Origin: CAWBVG01 sp963792175
Lineage (GTDB): Bacteria; Acidobacteriota; Vicinamibacteria; Vicinamibacterales; CAVVIG01
DNA length: 34,175 nt
Reading direction: 5' to 3'
NCBI GenBank assembly: GCA_963792175.1
Contig: CAWBVG010000022.1
Coordinates: 1-34,175 of the forward strand
Part shown: positions 22,484 to 30,695 of the stretch, one piece after another
Layout: the number at the start of each line of letters is the position of its first letter
Position numbering within the stretch: position 1 is the stretch's first letter
The notes under the pieces: generated by a model
The model's database searches: none
The model's input: only the letters and a program-made list of their open reading frames with translations
What the model was told of the DNA's origin: nothing
Program-made: the position numbers and the translations under genes

Positions 22484-24156
22484 ACCGGCGCGAGTTCCTG
22501 ATCACGGCGGCGGGCGCCGCGGCGGCCACAGCGGCGTGGCCGGACGCCATCGGCGCACAGGCGCAGCCGTCGTTTCGGCTGGTCGACGTGACCGCGGGCT
22601 CGGGGCTCCTGTTCCAGCATCACAGCGGCGGATTCGGTCAGAAACTCCTGCCCGAGACGCTGGGCTCTGGATGCGCCTTTCTCGACTACGACGGCGATGG
22701 CTGGCAGGACATTCTTGTCGTCAACGGCATGGACTGGCCCGGGCATGCACGTCGCCGATCGACGCTCGGCCTGTTCCGCAACAACCGCAACGGCACGTTC
22801 ACGGACGTGACCCGCAGCGCCGGCCTCGACGTCGAGATGTACGGCATGGGCGTGGCCGTCGGCGACTTCAACAACGACGGGTTCCCCGATCTGCTGATTA
22901 CGTGCGTCGGACAGAACCGGTTGTTCCGCAACACCGGCAAGGGGACGTTCGTCGACGCCACGCGTGCCAGCGGCCTGGCCGGTCGAACCGCCTTCAGCAC
23001 GTCGGCGCTGTGGTTCGATTACGACCGCGATGGCTTTCTCGACCTGTTCGTCTGCAACTACGTCAAGTGGTCGGCGGAGCACGATGTCTTCTGCAGCATG
23101 GACGGCAAACAGAAGTCGTACTGCACGCCCGAGGCCTACCGCGGCGACACCTGCTGGCTGTTTCACAATCGCGGCAACGGCACCTTCGAAGACGTCACGG
23201 CGACGAGCGGCGTCTTCGATACGAGCTCGAAATCGCTCGGCGTCGCCATGCTGGACGACGACCAGGACGGCTGGCCGGATCTGTTCGTCGCCAACGACAC
23301 GCAGCCCAACAAGCTGTACCGCAACCAGCGAAACGGCACGTTCAAGGAGGTCGCGATTGGCGCAGGTCTCGCCTTCAGCGCCGACGGCAAGGCGCGCGCG
23401 GGCATGGGCGTCGACGCCGGCGTGCTCGACGCCTCGAACCAGCCGACGCTGGCGATCACGAACTTCGACAACGAGATGATCGGCCTGTACCGCCCGCTCG
23501 GGCGCGGGCTCTACGAGGACGTCGCGATGCGGGCCGGCATCGGCGCCGCGTCGCGGACCACGCTCGGCTTCGGCTGCGCGTTTGCCGACTTCGATCTCGA
23601 CGGCGCGCTCGATCTCGTCGTCGCCAACGGCCACATCGACGAGACCGTTCGCCCGATTCGCGGCCATGTCGGCTCCGCGCAGGCGCCGCACTTGTTTCTC
23701 AATCAAGGCAACGGTGTCTTTCGCGACGTGGCGGCGGCGGTCGGCGCCGACTTCTCCAAGCCGAAAGTCGGGCGCGGGCTCGCTGTCGGGGACTTCGATC
23801 GCGATGGCGACGTCGATCTGCTCATCACGACGAACAACGGACCGGCGTATCTGTATCGCAACGACCAGTCGAGCGGCAATCGCAGCCTTCGCTTCCGACT
23901 CGCCGGTACGAAGTCGAACCGCGACGCGATCGGCGCGACCGTTCGCATCTTCCACGGCGGATCGTCGCAGTCGAGGCTCGTGAAGAGCGGCTCGAGCTAC
24001 CTCTCGCAGTCCGAGCTGCCGGTCACCTTTGGCGTCGGCCCCCGCGATCGCGTCGATCGCGTCGTCATCACGTGGCCGAGCGGAGCGACGCAGGAATTCA
24101 CCAACGTGGCGACCGGCCGCGCGTACGACTGCGTGGAGGGCAAAGGGTTGACGTGA
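22480..24156 (+). CDS. Tat-exported FG-GAP/ASPIC-UnbV (CRTAC1-like) repeat protein
   Basis: This is an intact 558-residue protein. NRREFLITAAGAAAATAAWP at residues 2-21 is a twin-arginine signal. Many FG-GAP/VCBS-type repeats follow, with calcium-loop motifs such as FLDYDGDGWQDILVVNG, VGDFNNDGFPDLLIT, WFDYDRDGFLDLFVCNY, LDDDQDGWPDLFVAND, FADFDLDGALDLVVANG and VGDFDRDGDVDLLITTN. These build a beta-propeller like that of integrin alpha chains. The C-terminal DRVDRVVITWPSGATQEFTN is the ASPIC/UnbV segment. Proteins of this class are abundant in Acidobacteriota and Planctomycetota, and most have no assigned function. The ATG overlaps the regulator stop (ATGA), so it is translationally coupled to the two-component genes, which is unusual for this family. 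Confidence 0.88.
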   Translation: MNRREFLITAAGAAAATAAWPDAIGAQAQPSFRLVDVTAGSGLLFQHHSGGFGQKLLPETLGSGCAFLDYDGDGWQDILVVNGMDWPGHARRRSTLGLFRNNRNGTFTDVTRSAGLDVEMYGMGVAVGDFNNDGFPDLLITCVGQNRLFRNTGKGTFVDATRASGLAGRTAFSTSALWFDYDRDGFLDLFVCNYVKWSAEHDVFCSMDGKQKSYCTPEAYRGDTCWLFHNRGNGTFEDVTATSGVFDTSSKSLGVAMLDDDQDGWPDLFVANDTQPNKLYRNQRNGTFKEVAIGAGLAFSADGKARAGMGVDAGVLDASNQPTLAITNFDNEMIGLYRPLGRGLYEDVAMRAGIGAASRTTLGFGCAFADFDLDGALDLVVANGHIDETVRPIRGHVGSAQAPHLFLNQGNGVFRDVAAAVGADFSKPKVGRGLAVGDFDRDGDVDLLITTNNGPAYLYRNDQSSGNRSLRFRLAGTKSNRDAIGATVRIFHGGSSQSRLVKSGSSYLSQSELPVTFGVGPRDRVDRVVITWPSGATQEFTNVATGRAYDCVEGKGLT

Positions 24157-24187
24157 GAGATAGCTGACAGCCGAGAGCCGCTGAGCA

Positions 24188-25328
24188 CTATCCTGCTTCG
24201 AGCACGTCGCGGTAGCACTGCTCGTACTGCGACACGATCAGATCGGTGCAGAACCGGGTTCTGACGTCTTCGGCCGCCGCCCGGCCGACGCGCCCCCGAA
24301 GCTCCGGATCGGACAGCACGGCGACGCCGCGCGCGGCCATGCCATCGATATCGTCGGGTGCGCACAGGAAGCCGGTGCGGCCGTCGTCGATGATTTCGGG
24401 CAGCCCGCCCACGCGCGACGCCACGACCGGCACCTCGCACGCCATCGCCTCGAGCGCCGCCAGGCCGAAGCTTTCCTGCTCGGACGGGAGCAGGAACAGA
24501 TCCGCCGCCGACAGCCACGGCACGAGATCGTGCTGCTCGCCGGCGAACTCGACGACGTCCCGCAGACCCGCCTCGGCGAGGTGCTGCTCGAGCGGTCGGC
24601 GATCGGGTCCATCCCCAATCATGACGAGGCGCGCCGGCAGCCGCGCGCGGATGCGCTGAAAAATCTCGAATACCGCCCCGATGCGCTTGACCGGACGGAA
24701 GTTGGAGGCGTGCACGACGACGTGCTCGACGCCGCCGGCGAGCAGCCGACTCTCGAAGCTCCGGCACCGGCCGCCGGCGATAGACCTCGCAGTCCAGGAA
24801 GTTCGGGATGACGCGAATGTTTCGAGTGATACCCAGCGCCGCAATCGTGTCCGCACGCAGGCTGTTCGAGACCGCGGTGACGCCGTGCGACTGCTCGATC
24901 GAAAACGCCACGACGCGCGCGTACGACGGATCGCTGCCGACGAGCGTGATGTCGGTTCCATGCAGCGTGGTCAACATGCGCGGCGGCGCCGGCACGCCGT
25001 CGGCCGCCAGGATCTGTCCTGCCAGATAGGCCGCGGTCGCGTGAGGCACGGCGTAGTGCGCGTGCACGATGTCGAGCCGATGGTCGCGCGACAGGCGGAC
25101 GAGGGCGGTGGCGAGCGCAAGCAGGTACTGAGGTTCGCGGAACAACGGATACGCCGGCGTCTCGACCCGCTCGAACGAGAGGCGTGGAACACCCGCCCGC
25201 CATCTGAACGGCTCGTCGCTGCTGATCAGATGGACCTCGTGGCCGCGGCGCGCGAGCGCATGGGCGAGTTCCGTGGCGACGACGCCGCTGCCGCCGAGCG
25301 AGGCGTAGCAGACGATCCCGATGTTCAT
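24188..25328 (-). CDS. bshA: N-acetyl-alpha-D-glucosaminyl L-malate synthase (bacillithiol step 1; one frame break)
   Basis: BshA is a GT4 glycosyltransferase that joins GlcNAc from UDP-GlcNAc to L-malate, the first step of bacillithiol synthesis. About 380 residues, the usual length. CYASLGGSGVVATELAHALA near the start, then GHEVHLISSDEPFR, YPLFREPQYLLALAT and DIVHAHYAVPHATAAYL, are characteristic of BshA. LHGTDITLVGSDPSY and GVTAVSNSLRADTIA follow. After a break near 24750 the C-terminal donor-binding domain is intact: VVVHASNFRPVKRIG, VMIGDGPDR, LPSEQESFGLAALEAMACEV and VVASRVGGLPEII. The ATG overlaps the bshB1 stop (ATGA on the minus strand), so they form one operon. The assignment rests on the N-terminal signature and on the deacetylase next door. 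Confidence 0.88.
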
Positions 25329-26030
25329 GGGACCGGTTTCAGGAGCGTCGTCCGCACCAGCGGTTCCTTGACGACCACCCCTTCCGCGAAGCGAACGCCC
25401 GCGAGCGCCCCGAATTGCGCGTCACGGCTCTCGATCAGCTGGCTGAACGTCGGCGCGGTCAGTCGCGTCTGCACCGCGCGGGCGTCTTCCGGCGCGAACT
25501 GGCTGGCTATAGCAGGCCAGCGCCTGGCGCTTGCGCTCGTAAAAGTCGGAGACGTCGATGACGAACGACGGCGGCGCGCCGTCGTTGATGAAGTAGTAGC
25601 AGACCCAGTCGGGCCGCCACGCGGCGGCGGCGCTCTCATAACGGCGGAGGGCGCTCCTGAACACCGCCACGCTCAGCACGTCGCTCGCCGCCCGGTGATC
25701 CGGATGCCGATCGTCCCAATACGGAACGGCGACCGTCCGCGGACGATGGCGGCGGATCAGGTCAACGGCCGAGCGGATCAACTCCGGCGTCCGCGTGATG
25801 CCACCGTCCGGCCAGCCGAGGTTTTCCCGCCACGCCGCGCCCAGCACAGCGGCAGCGGCATGCGCTTCCTGTTCGCGCTGTTCTGGCGACCCGTTCGAGG
25901 ACAGCTCGGCGCGGGTCAAATCGCACAGACCGACGGCGTGGCCGGCCGCCGTGTGACGCGCAACCGTCGCGCCGAGACCGATTTCGATGTCGTCCGGGTG
26001 GGGACCAAACACGAGGAGGTCGACCGCCAT
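25325..26030 (-). CDS. bshB1: GlcNAc-malate deacetylase (bacillithiol step 2; one frame break)
   Basis: BshB1 is a zinc-dependent LmbE-type deacetylase that removes the acetyl group from GlcNAc-malate. It has about 234 residues, the normal size. The metal site is GPHPDDIEIG at residues 9-18 and DDRHPDHRAASD at about 106-117, matching the family. GLCDLTRAELSSNGSPEQR and NLGWPDGGI are also typical of the bacillithiol branch. One break near 25505, where an extra C in a CCAG repeat would explain it, joins to FAPEDARAVQTRLTAPTFSQ. It is the first gene of the bshB1-bshA operon. The cysteine-adding enzyme BshC is not in the window and would be needed for the complete pathway. Confidence 0.87.
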
Positions 26031-26037
26031 GCGCTCG

Positions 26038-26043
26038 ACTGTA
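26038..26043 (-). promoter_or_regulatory. Possible -10 element at the bshB1 start
   Basis: On the minus strand TACAGT lies 7 bases before the ATG at 26030, without a Shine-Dalgarno sequence. It lies in the 96-base divergent gap with the radical SAM gene. Confidence 0.25.
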
Positions 26044-26111
26044 CTCCGGCGCGCGCGGAACGTGAACGATCTCTCTGTGAAGCGTCACCTTGACGGCCGG
26101 CGCCCTGTCGT

Positions 26112-26117
26112 CATAAA
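26112..26117 (+). promoter_or_regulatory. Possible -10 element at the radical SAM gene start
   Basis: CATAAA, within the AT-rich CATAAATCGATAG, ends 9 bases before the ATG at 26127. No Shine-Dalgarno sequence is seen, so a leaderless transcript is possible. Confidence 0.3.
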
Positions 26118-26126
26118 TCGATAGTC

Positions 26127-27932
26127 ATGGACGATTCGGCGCCACACGATGGCGGCAGGCCGATAGTTCTGACCGCGCCGCTCACTGAAATCATCGACCA
26201 CGCCGGCTACTTCATTCAGATGAGCATGGCGTCGCTGCCGATCTGGCTCGAAGGCATTCTCAACGGAAGTATCCGAAATGGCGCGACGTCGAGTACAACG
26301 CCGACGGCTCGGCGCGATACATGCCCGCCGGCCTGCGGGTCGCTCGAGGCCTCGCTGCTCCGGCGGTTACCTCCGGAGGACATCGTCTGCTGCTATCCGG
26401 CCGATCTGCACAAGTTCGTCGGGCCGCGCACGCGCGTCGTGGCGGTGTCGACCCACAATCCGCTGGGCGTGACGTTTGCGGCCGGCGTCTACACGTCGAT
26501 CTTCGGCTCGTCCCGGGAGCCGATCAACTCGCACTACGCGCGCGAGCTGTTCGCGACGATCAAGGCGAAGCGCATTCCGCGATCGGTTCAAGGTGATCGT
26601 CGGCGGATCGGGCGGATGGCAGATCGTCCAGACCGACAGCTACGACGAGCTCGGGGTCGATTGTGTGGTCGAGGGCCGAAGCGAATCGACGACACGCTGG
26701 AGCTGTTCGAGAAAGCGCTTCGCGGCGAGCCGCTGCCGCGACAGATCGAGGTGCAAGCATCCGAAGGATCGCGAACGAGATCCTGTTCCCGGACAAGCGG
26801 ACGACATTCGGCGTCGTCGAAATGACGACCGGTTGCGGCCGGCGCTGCCAGTTCTGCGTGCCCGATCTGAACCCGCAGATCGATCTGCCGAAGGACAAGA
26901 TCATGCGCGCCGTCCGCGCGAACGTGCGCGAGGGCAACAAGCAGATCTCGCTCGCGACCGAGGACATGTTCATCTGGGGCCAGGTCCACACGGACACGCC
27001 GTTCTACTTTCCGAACCGCGAAGCGCTGCTCGATCTGTACTCGGACATCGTCGAACACGCCGGGCGTCGAGCAGCACGTGCTCAGTCACGCGACGATCGC
27101 GCCGGCGGTCGTGGACCCGGTGCTGATTCGAGAAGCTCTCGGACATGCTGCTCGACAAGAGCCCGATCCAGCTGCCGACCCTGAGCACGCATCCGAGAGC
27201 AGAGGGCGCTGGTGCCGCTGATCGGTCTCGAGACCGGATCGGTGCGGATGGCGAAGAAGATCATGCCGAGCAAGGGCGTGCCGTTCCCGATCGAGGAGTG
27301 GCCGAGCGTCGTCGTGCAGGGGCTGACGATCCTCAACGCGCAACAACTGGTTTCCGGCGATGACGTTGATCGTCGGCAATCCCGGCGAGACCGACGACGA
27401 CTGCCGGGCCACGCTGGACCTGATTTACGAAGTGGAGCGCCGCGGCCTGTTCGCGTTCTTCATTCCGTCGATCTTCACGCCGCTGCACGACACGCGGATG
27501 GAGAAGCCGAAGGGCGTCACCGAGACGCGCGAGCTCACGCCGCTGCAGTGGCAGCTGATCATGAAGTGCTGGAAGATGAACCTCCGGCCCGGCCAGAAAG
27601 CTGGTGGGCGCCGACGGCGTGGCGCGTCGGCGCGCTCGGCCTCTGGGCCGCGAGGCTGCGAAAGCTGAACGGCCCGGCGTTCACGTGGCCGCTGTTGATG
27701 TTTGCGGGCGGTGCCGGAAGCGCTGATGAAGCGCATGGGCAAGATTCATGTCGGCAGGCCAATGAAGATCAAGAGCCGAAAGGAACTGCTCGCGACGATC
27801 AAACCGCATCCAGTGGCGTCATCTGCGCGCTGACACCGGCGATCTGCCGGACGAGTTCACCGCGCCGCCGCCCGAGCGCGGCGGCAAGTCATCCGTCTGA
27901 CACCGCAGCAGGTCGATAAGGCAAAGGACTGA
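26127..27932 (+). CDS. Radical SAM protein with N-terminal B12-binding-like domain (heavily frame-broken)
   Basis: When pieced together, about 600 residues can be followed. The N-terminus is IVLTAPLTEIIDHAGYFIQM. Then come YNADGSARYMPAGLR, VVAVSTHNPLGVTFAAGVYT and SIFGSSREPINSHYARELFA, then VIVGGSGGWQIVQTDSYDEL, which looks like a cobalamin-binding (Rossmann) segment. The catalytic motif is MTTGCGRRCQFCVPDLNPQ near 26821-26877, a Cx3Cx2C cluster for the 4Fe-4S centre. LVPLIGLETGSVRMAKKIMP and AMTLIVGNPGETDDDCRATL follow, typical of MiaB/YgiQ-like barrels. The C-terminus is best read to TGA 27930-27932 (VIRLTPQQVDKAKD). About a dozen breaks are needed, the densest in the window. The reaction is unknown; it is divergent from bshB1. 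Confidence 0.75.
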
Positions 27933-28004
27933 ACGATCGTGTTCTGACCAGCTTGAAATCCGGCGGCCGCGTGCACATATTGGAGCAATCCACACGCGAA
28001 CGAG

Positions 28005-28012
28005 AAGGAGGT
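28005..28012 (+). promoter_or_regulatory. Strong ribosome binding site (AAGGAGGT)
   Basis: AAGGAGGT ends 5 bases before the ATG at 28018 and clearly sets the start of the VOC gene. Confidence 0.75.
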
Positions 28013-28017
28013 CACTG

Positions 28018-28513
28018 ATGGCGAGTGCGAAGAAGGCCGTCCCCGAGGGTTACCACACAATCACTCCGCAACTGACGGTCGACGACGCGGCGCGCGCGAT
28101 CGAGCTGGTACAAGAAAGCGCTCGGCGCCGAAGAGCTCGGTCGCAGCAACGGTCCCGACGGCAAGGTCATGCATGCCGAGCTGAAGATCGGCGGCTCACG
28201 AATCTTCGTCAACGATCCGGTGATGGACAACAAGGGCCCGAAGGCCTACGGCGGTTCGCCGGCGTCACTGTGGCTGTATGTCGAGGATTGCGACGCCTTG
28301 TTCAAGCGCGCTGTCACAGCCGGCGCTCAGGTCCGCATGCCGGTCGACAATCAGTTCTGGGGCGATCGCATGGGCGCGTTCGTCGATCCGCACGGATACA
28401 GCTGGTCGGTCGCCACGCGGAAAGAGGACCTGACCAAGGAGGAAATGGATCGCCGCGCTCAGGAATTCTTCAAGGCGTTCGCCAAGAATCAGCCACAGCC
28501 GGCCCACACCTAA
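28018..28513 (+). CDS. VOC-family protein, PhnB/YdhR-glyoxalase type (one frame break)
   Basis: This is a small cytoplasmic protein of about 164 residues. It begins ASAKKAVPEGYHTITPQLTV, continues DDAARAIE, and after a break near 28110 reads LGAEELGRSNGPDGKVMHAE, LKIGGSRIFVNDP, SLWLYVEDCDALFKRAVTAG and PVDNQFWGDRMGAFVDPHGY, then WSVATRKEDLTKEEMDRRAQ. This pattern (Y-K-ALGAEE, MHAELKIGG, F-WGDR-G-F-DP-G-W) is that of PhnB-like VOC proteins. PhnB-like members are widespread and mostly without a proven reaction. It is preceded by its own strong ribosome site and followed by a palindromic repeat, so it is probably a single-gene unit. Confidence 0.83.
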
Positions 28514-28553
28514 ACGCCACGTCGTCGAGTTGCACCGTCGCGTCGGCGCAGTC

Positions 28554-28625
28554 GGGGTCAGATCTTGATTTGATGCATCGCGGCCAGACGACATGTCGCG
28601 ATGCATCAAATCAAGATCTGACCCC
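28554..28625. repeat. Long palindromic repeat with GGGGTCAGA...TCTGACCCC ends (REP-like)
   Basis: Arms at 28554-28582 and 28597-28625 are a perfect 29-bp inverted repeat with a 14-base loop. The outer nine bases equal the core of the element at 11108-11166. The arms contain an AT-richer block (TCTTGATTTGATGCATCG) unlike the surrounding DNA. It sits between the VOC gene and the kinase gene. A hairpin of this strength could also stop transcription, although only a short T-run (GTTTT at 28626-28630) follows. Confidence 0.85.
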
Positions 28626-28714
28626 GTTTTCGCGGCACGCCTCCGGACCCCTGATTGACACCTCAGCCGGCGCGACATACATTCAATCATCGGCCGCATC
28701 CTGAGCATTTCCTA

Positions 28715-30693
28715 ATGGTTGGCAGAACCATCGGCAAGTATCGTGTCGTCGCAAAGCTCGGCCGCGGCGGCATGGGCACGGTTTATCGTGCCGTCGACGA
28801 AACCCTCGATCGCGACGTCGCGATCAAGATCCTCAATCCCGAGTTCGCCGACAGCGATGTGATGAAACGCTTCCGCGCGGAAGCGAGCATGCTGGCGAAG
28901 CTCAATCATCCGGCGATTGCCACCATCTACGAGCTTCATCGGTCCGACGAAGACCTGCTGATGGTGATGGAGTTCGTGCCCGGCGAATCGCTCGATCAAT
29001 TCGTGCAGCGAAACGGGCCGGTCGAACCCGAACGCGCCGCGTACCTGCTGGCTCAGGTACTCGACGCCATCGGGCACGCGCACGCCGCGGGCATCATCCA
29101 CCGCGACCTCAAGCCGTCCAATGTGATGGTCACGGAGCGAGGCGCCGTGAAGATCATGGACTTCGGCATCGCGCGCGTGCGCGGCGCCGAGCACATGACG
29201 ACAGATGGCTACATGATGGGCACGCCGGCCTATATGTCGCCCGAGCAGGTGCTCTGTCAGGACGTGGACGGACGATCCGATCTCTACTCCGTCGGCGTCA
29301 TGTTCTACCGGCTGTTGACCGGCAAGCTGCCATTCGAAGCCGACACGGCGATCGGCATGGTGCAGAAACAGATCTCCGACATGCCGACCCCGGCCCGGCT
29401 GCATCGCGCCGACTTGCCGACATGGGCTGTGGCGATCGTGGATCGCGCGCTCGCGAAGTCGCCGGCCGATCGCTATCAGACGGCCGAAGAGCTGCGTAAG
29501 GCGTTGCTCGACGCGATCCACGACGGGGCCGTGGAAGCGAAGACGCTGATGCTGCCGTCCCTGGAGGGGCGCGCGCGATGGGCCGCTGCGCGGGGCCCCG
29601 ATCCCAACGCAGAGACCTCGATCGCCGCGGCGCCGCCTCGTCCGGCGCCAACGGAATTCGTCGTGGTGCCGCGACGCGTCGCACCCGCCGCCACACCAGG
29701 TCCGACCCCGAGTCCGACGCCGTCGGCAACTCCGATCGCTGCGAAAGCCCCCGACACCGCGGCCACGCCGACCGCGATACCGTCCGACATCGTCCCGCCG
29801 GTGGCGACTGCCCAGCCGGCACCTGCACCGAAGCCTGTGCCCGTCGCTCGGACGAGCGGATCGAGTCATGCCGCGACGCGCGCGGCCGTGGCCCTGATCG
29901 CCGTTGCCAGTCTCGTGATTGCGATCGTGGCCTGGAGGCGATCGCAGACACCCGCACCAACGACTTCCGCGTCGGCGGAAACAGCGGTGTCTTCGCCGGC
30001 CGCTGCGCCACCTGCAACGACGGTTGACGCCACGCCTGCGCCCGCGGCTGCGGAACCCACTTCGCCGCCAGCGACTCCGGCGCTCGCGCCAACGCCGTCG
30101 ACGCCGGTCAGTCGATACCACAGGCCGTACCAGCAGCACCACGCCACCTGGAACGACTGCCACCAGCCGGAACACGGCCACCTCGCGCGGCACGCGGAAC
30201 CGCTCCACCACCGCCGGAACCGCCACCCGCGCCGGCGCCGGTAGAGCCGCCACCGCCCGTCGTCGTCGCCACGACTCCACCGAAGCCGGTGGTCGCGCCG
30301 GTCCAATTCCGCGCGAAGATCCTCGTCAAAGAGGACGATAGGTCGCGCGAGCGGGACGCGACCGTGCGCCTCGCGGAAGGGCAGGTCACCGTCACAGGGT
30401 CTGACCGCGCGATCGTGGGTGCGCTGCCGTACGAGGCGGTGCTGAGCGTGATCTACTCCAAGTCGAAGCAGCCGCTGTGGGACGGACCCGCCGGCGCCAC
30501 GCCCATCCAGCAAGTCGACGGCGGCGCGTTCGGCTTCTTCAAGGGCGGACGGCACTGGGTGTCGCTGCGCACGAAGGAACGGTTCATCGTCCTGCGCGTC
30601 GAGGAAAATCAGGTCGCCAGCGTGCTCTCGCTGATCGAGGAGCGAACGGGCAAGACGACGGTGCGCGTCGCGGAGCCCAAAGGTAATCAGTAG
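28715..30693 (+). CDS. Transmembrane Ser/Thr protein kinase (PknB-like) with C-terminal extracytoplasmic domain (one frame break)
   Basis: The product has about 659 residues. The kinase domain at 1-275 is complete: LGRGGMGTVYRA loop, Lys38 in VAIKIL, Asp131 in HRDLKPSNV, Asp149 in MDFGIARV and TPAYMSPEQ. A Pro/Ala/Thr-rich linker leads to one membrane helix (AAVALIAVASLVIAIVAW, about residue 390). A second proline-rich stretch is read after a break near 30106 (PPPPEPPPAPAPVEPPPP). The last 130 residues (VQFRAKILVKEDDRSRERDA to LSLIEERTGKTT) form a predicted beta-rich domain with W and F residues resembling a PH-like fold; this likeness is weak. The start is ATG 28715, since the kinase fold begins at once. 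Its stop is two bases before the FHA-cyclase start, so the pair is probably one operon. Confidence 0.87.
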
Positions 30694-30695
30694 CA

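Noticed and set aside
22162..23955. Long minus-strand frame opposite the FG-GAP gene
   Set aside because: The plus strand carries regular FG-GAP motifs and a Tat signal; the antisense product is low in hydrophobic cores and has no recognisable domain.
26127..27932. Programmed frameshifting or a true pseudogene in the radical SAM gene
   Set aside because: A dozen shifts in both directions without slippery sites rule out programming, and preserved motifs in every piece argue against decay.
28018..28513. FosB-type bacillithiol transferase, suggested by a VOC gene near bsh genes
   Set aside because: The motifs are PhnB-like (GAEE, MHAELKIGG, WGDR-G-F-DP-G), not those of FosB, and the gene has its own ribosome site 2 kb from bshB1.
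28712..30280. Minus-strand frame of 522 codons opposite the kinase
   Set aside because: Extreme Arg content and no motif; the plus strand has every kinase motif.
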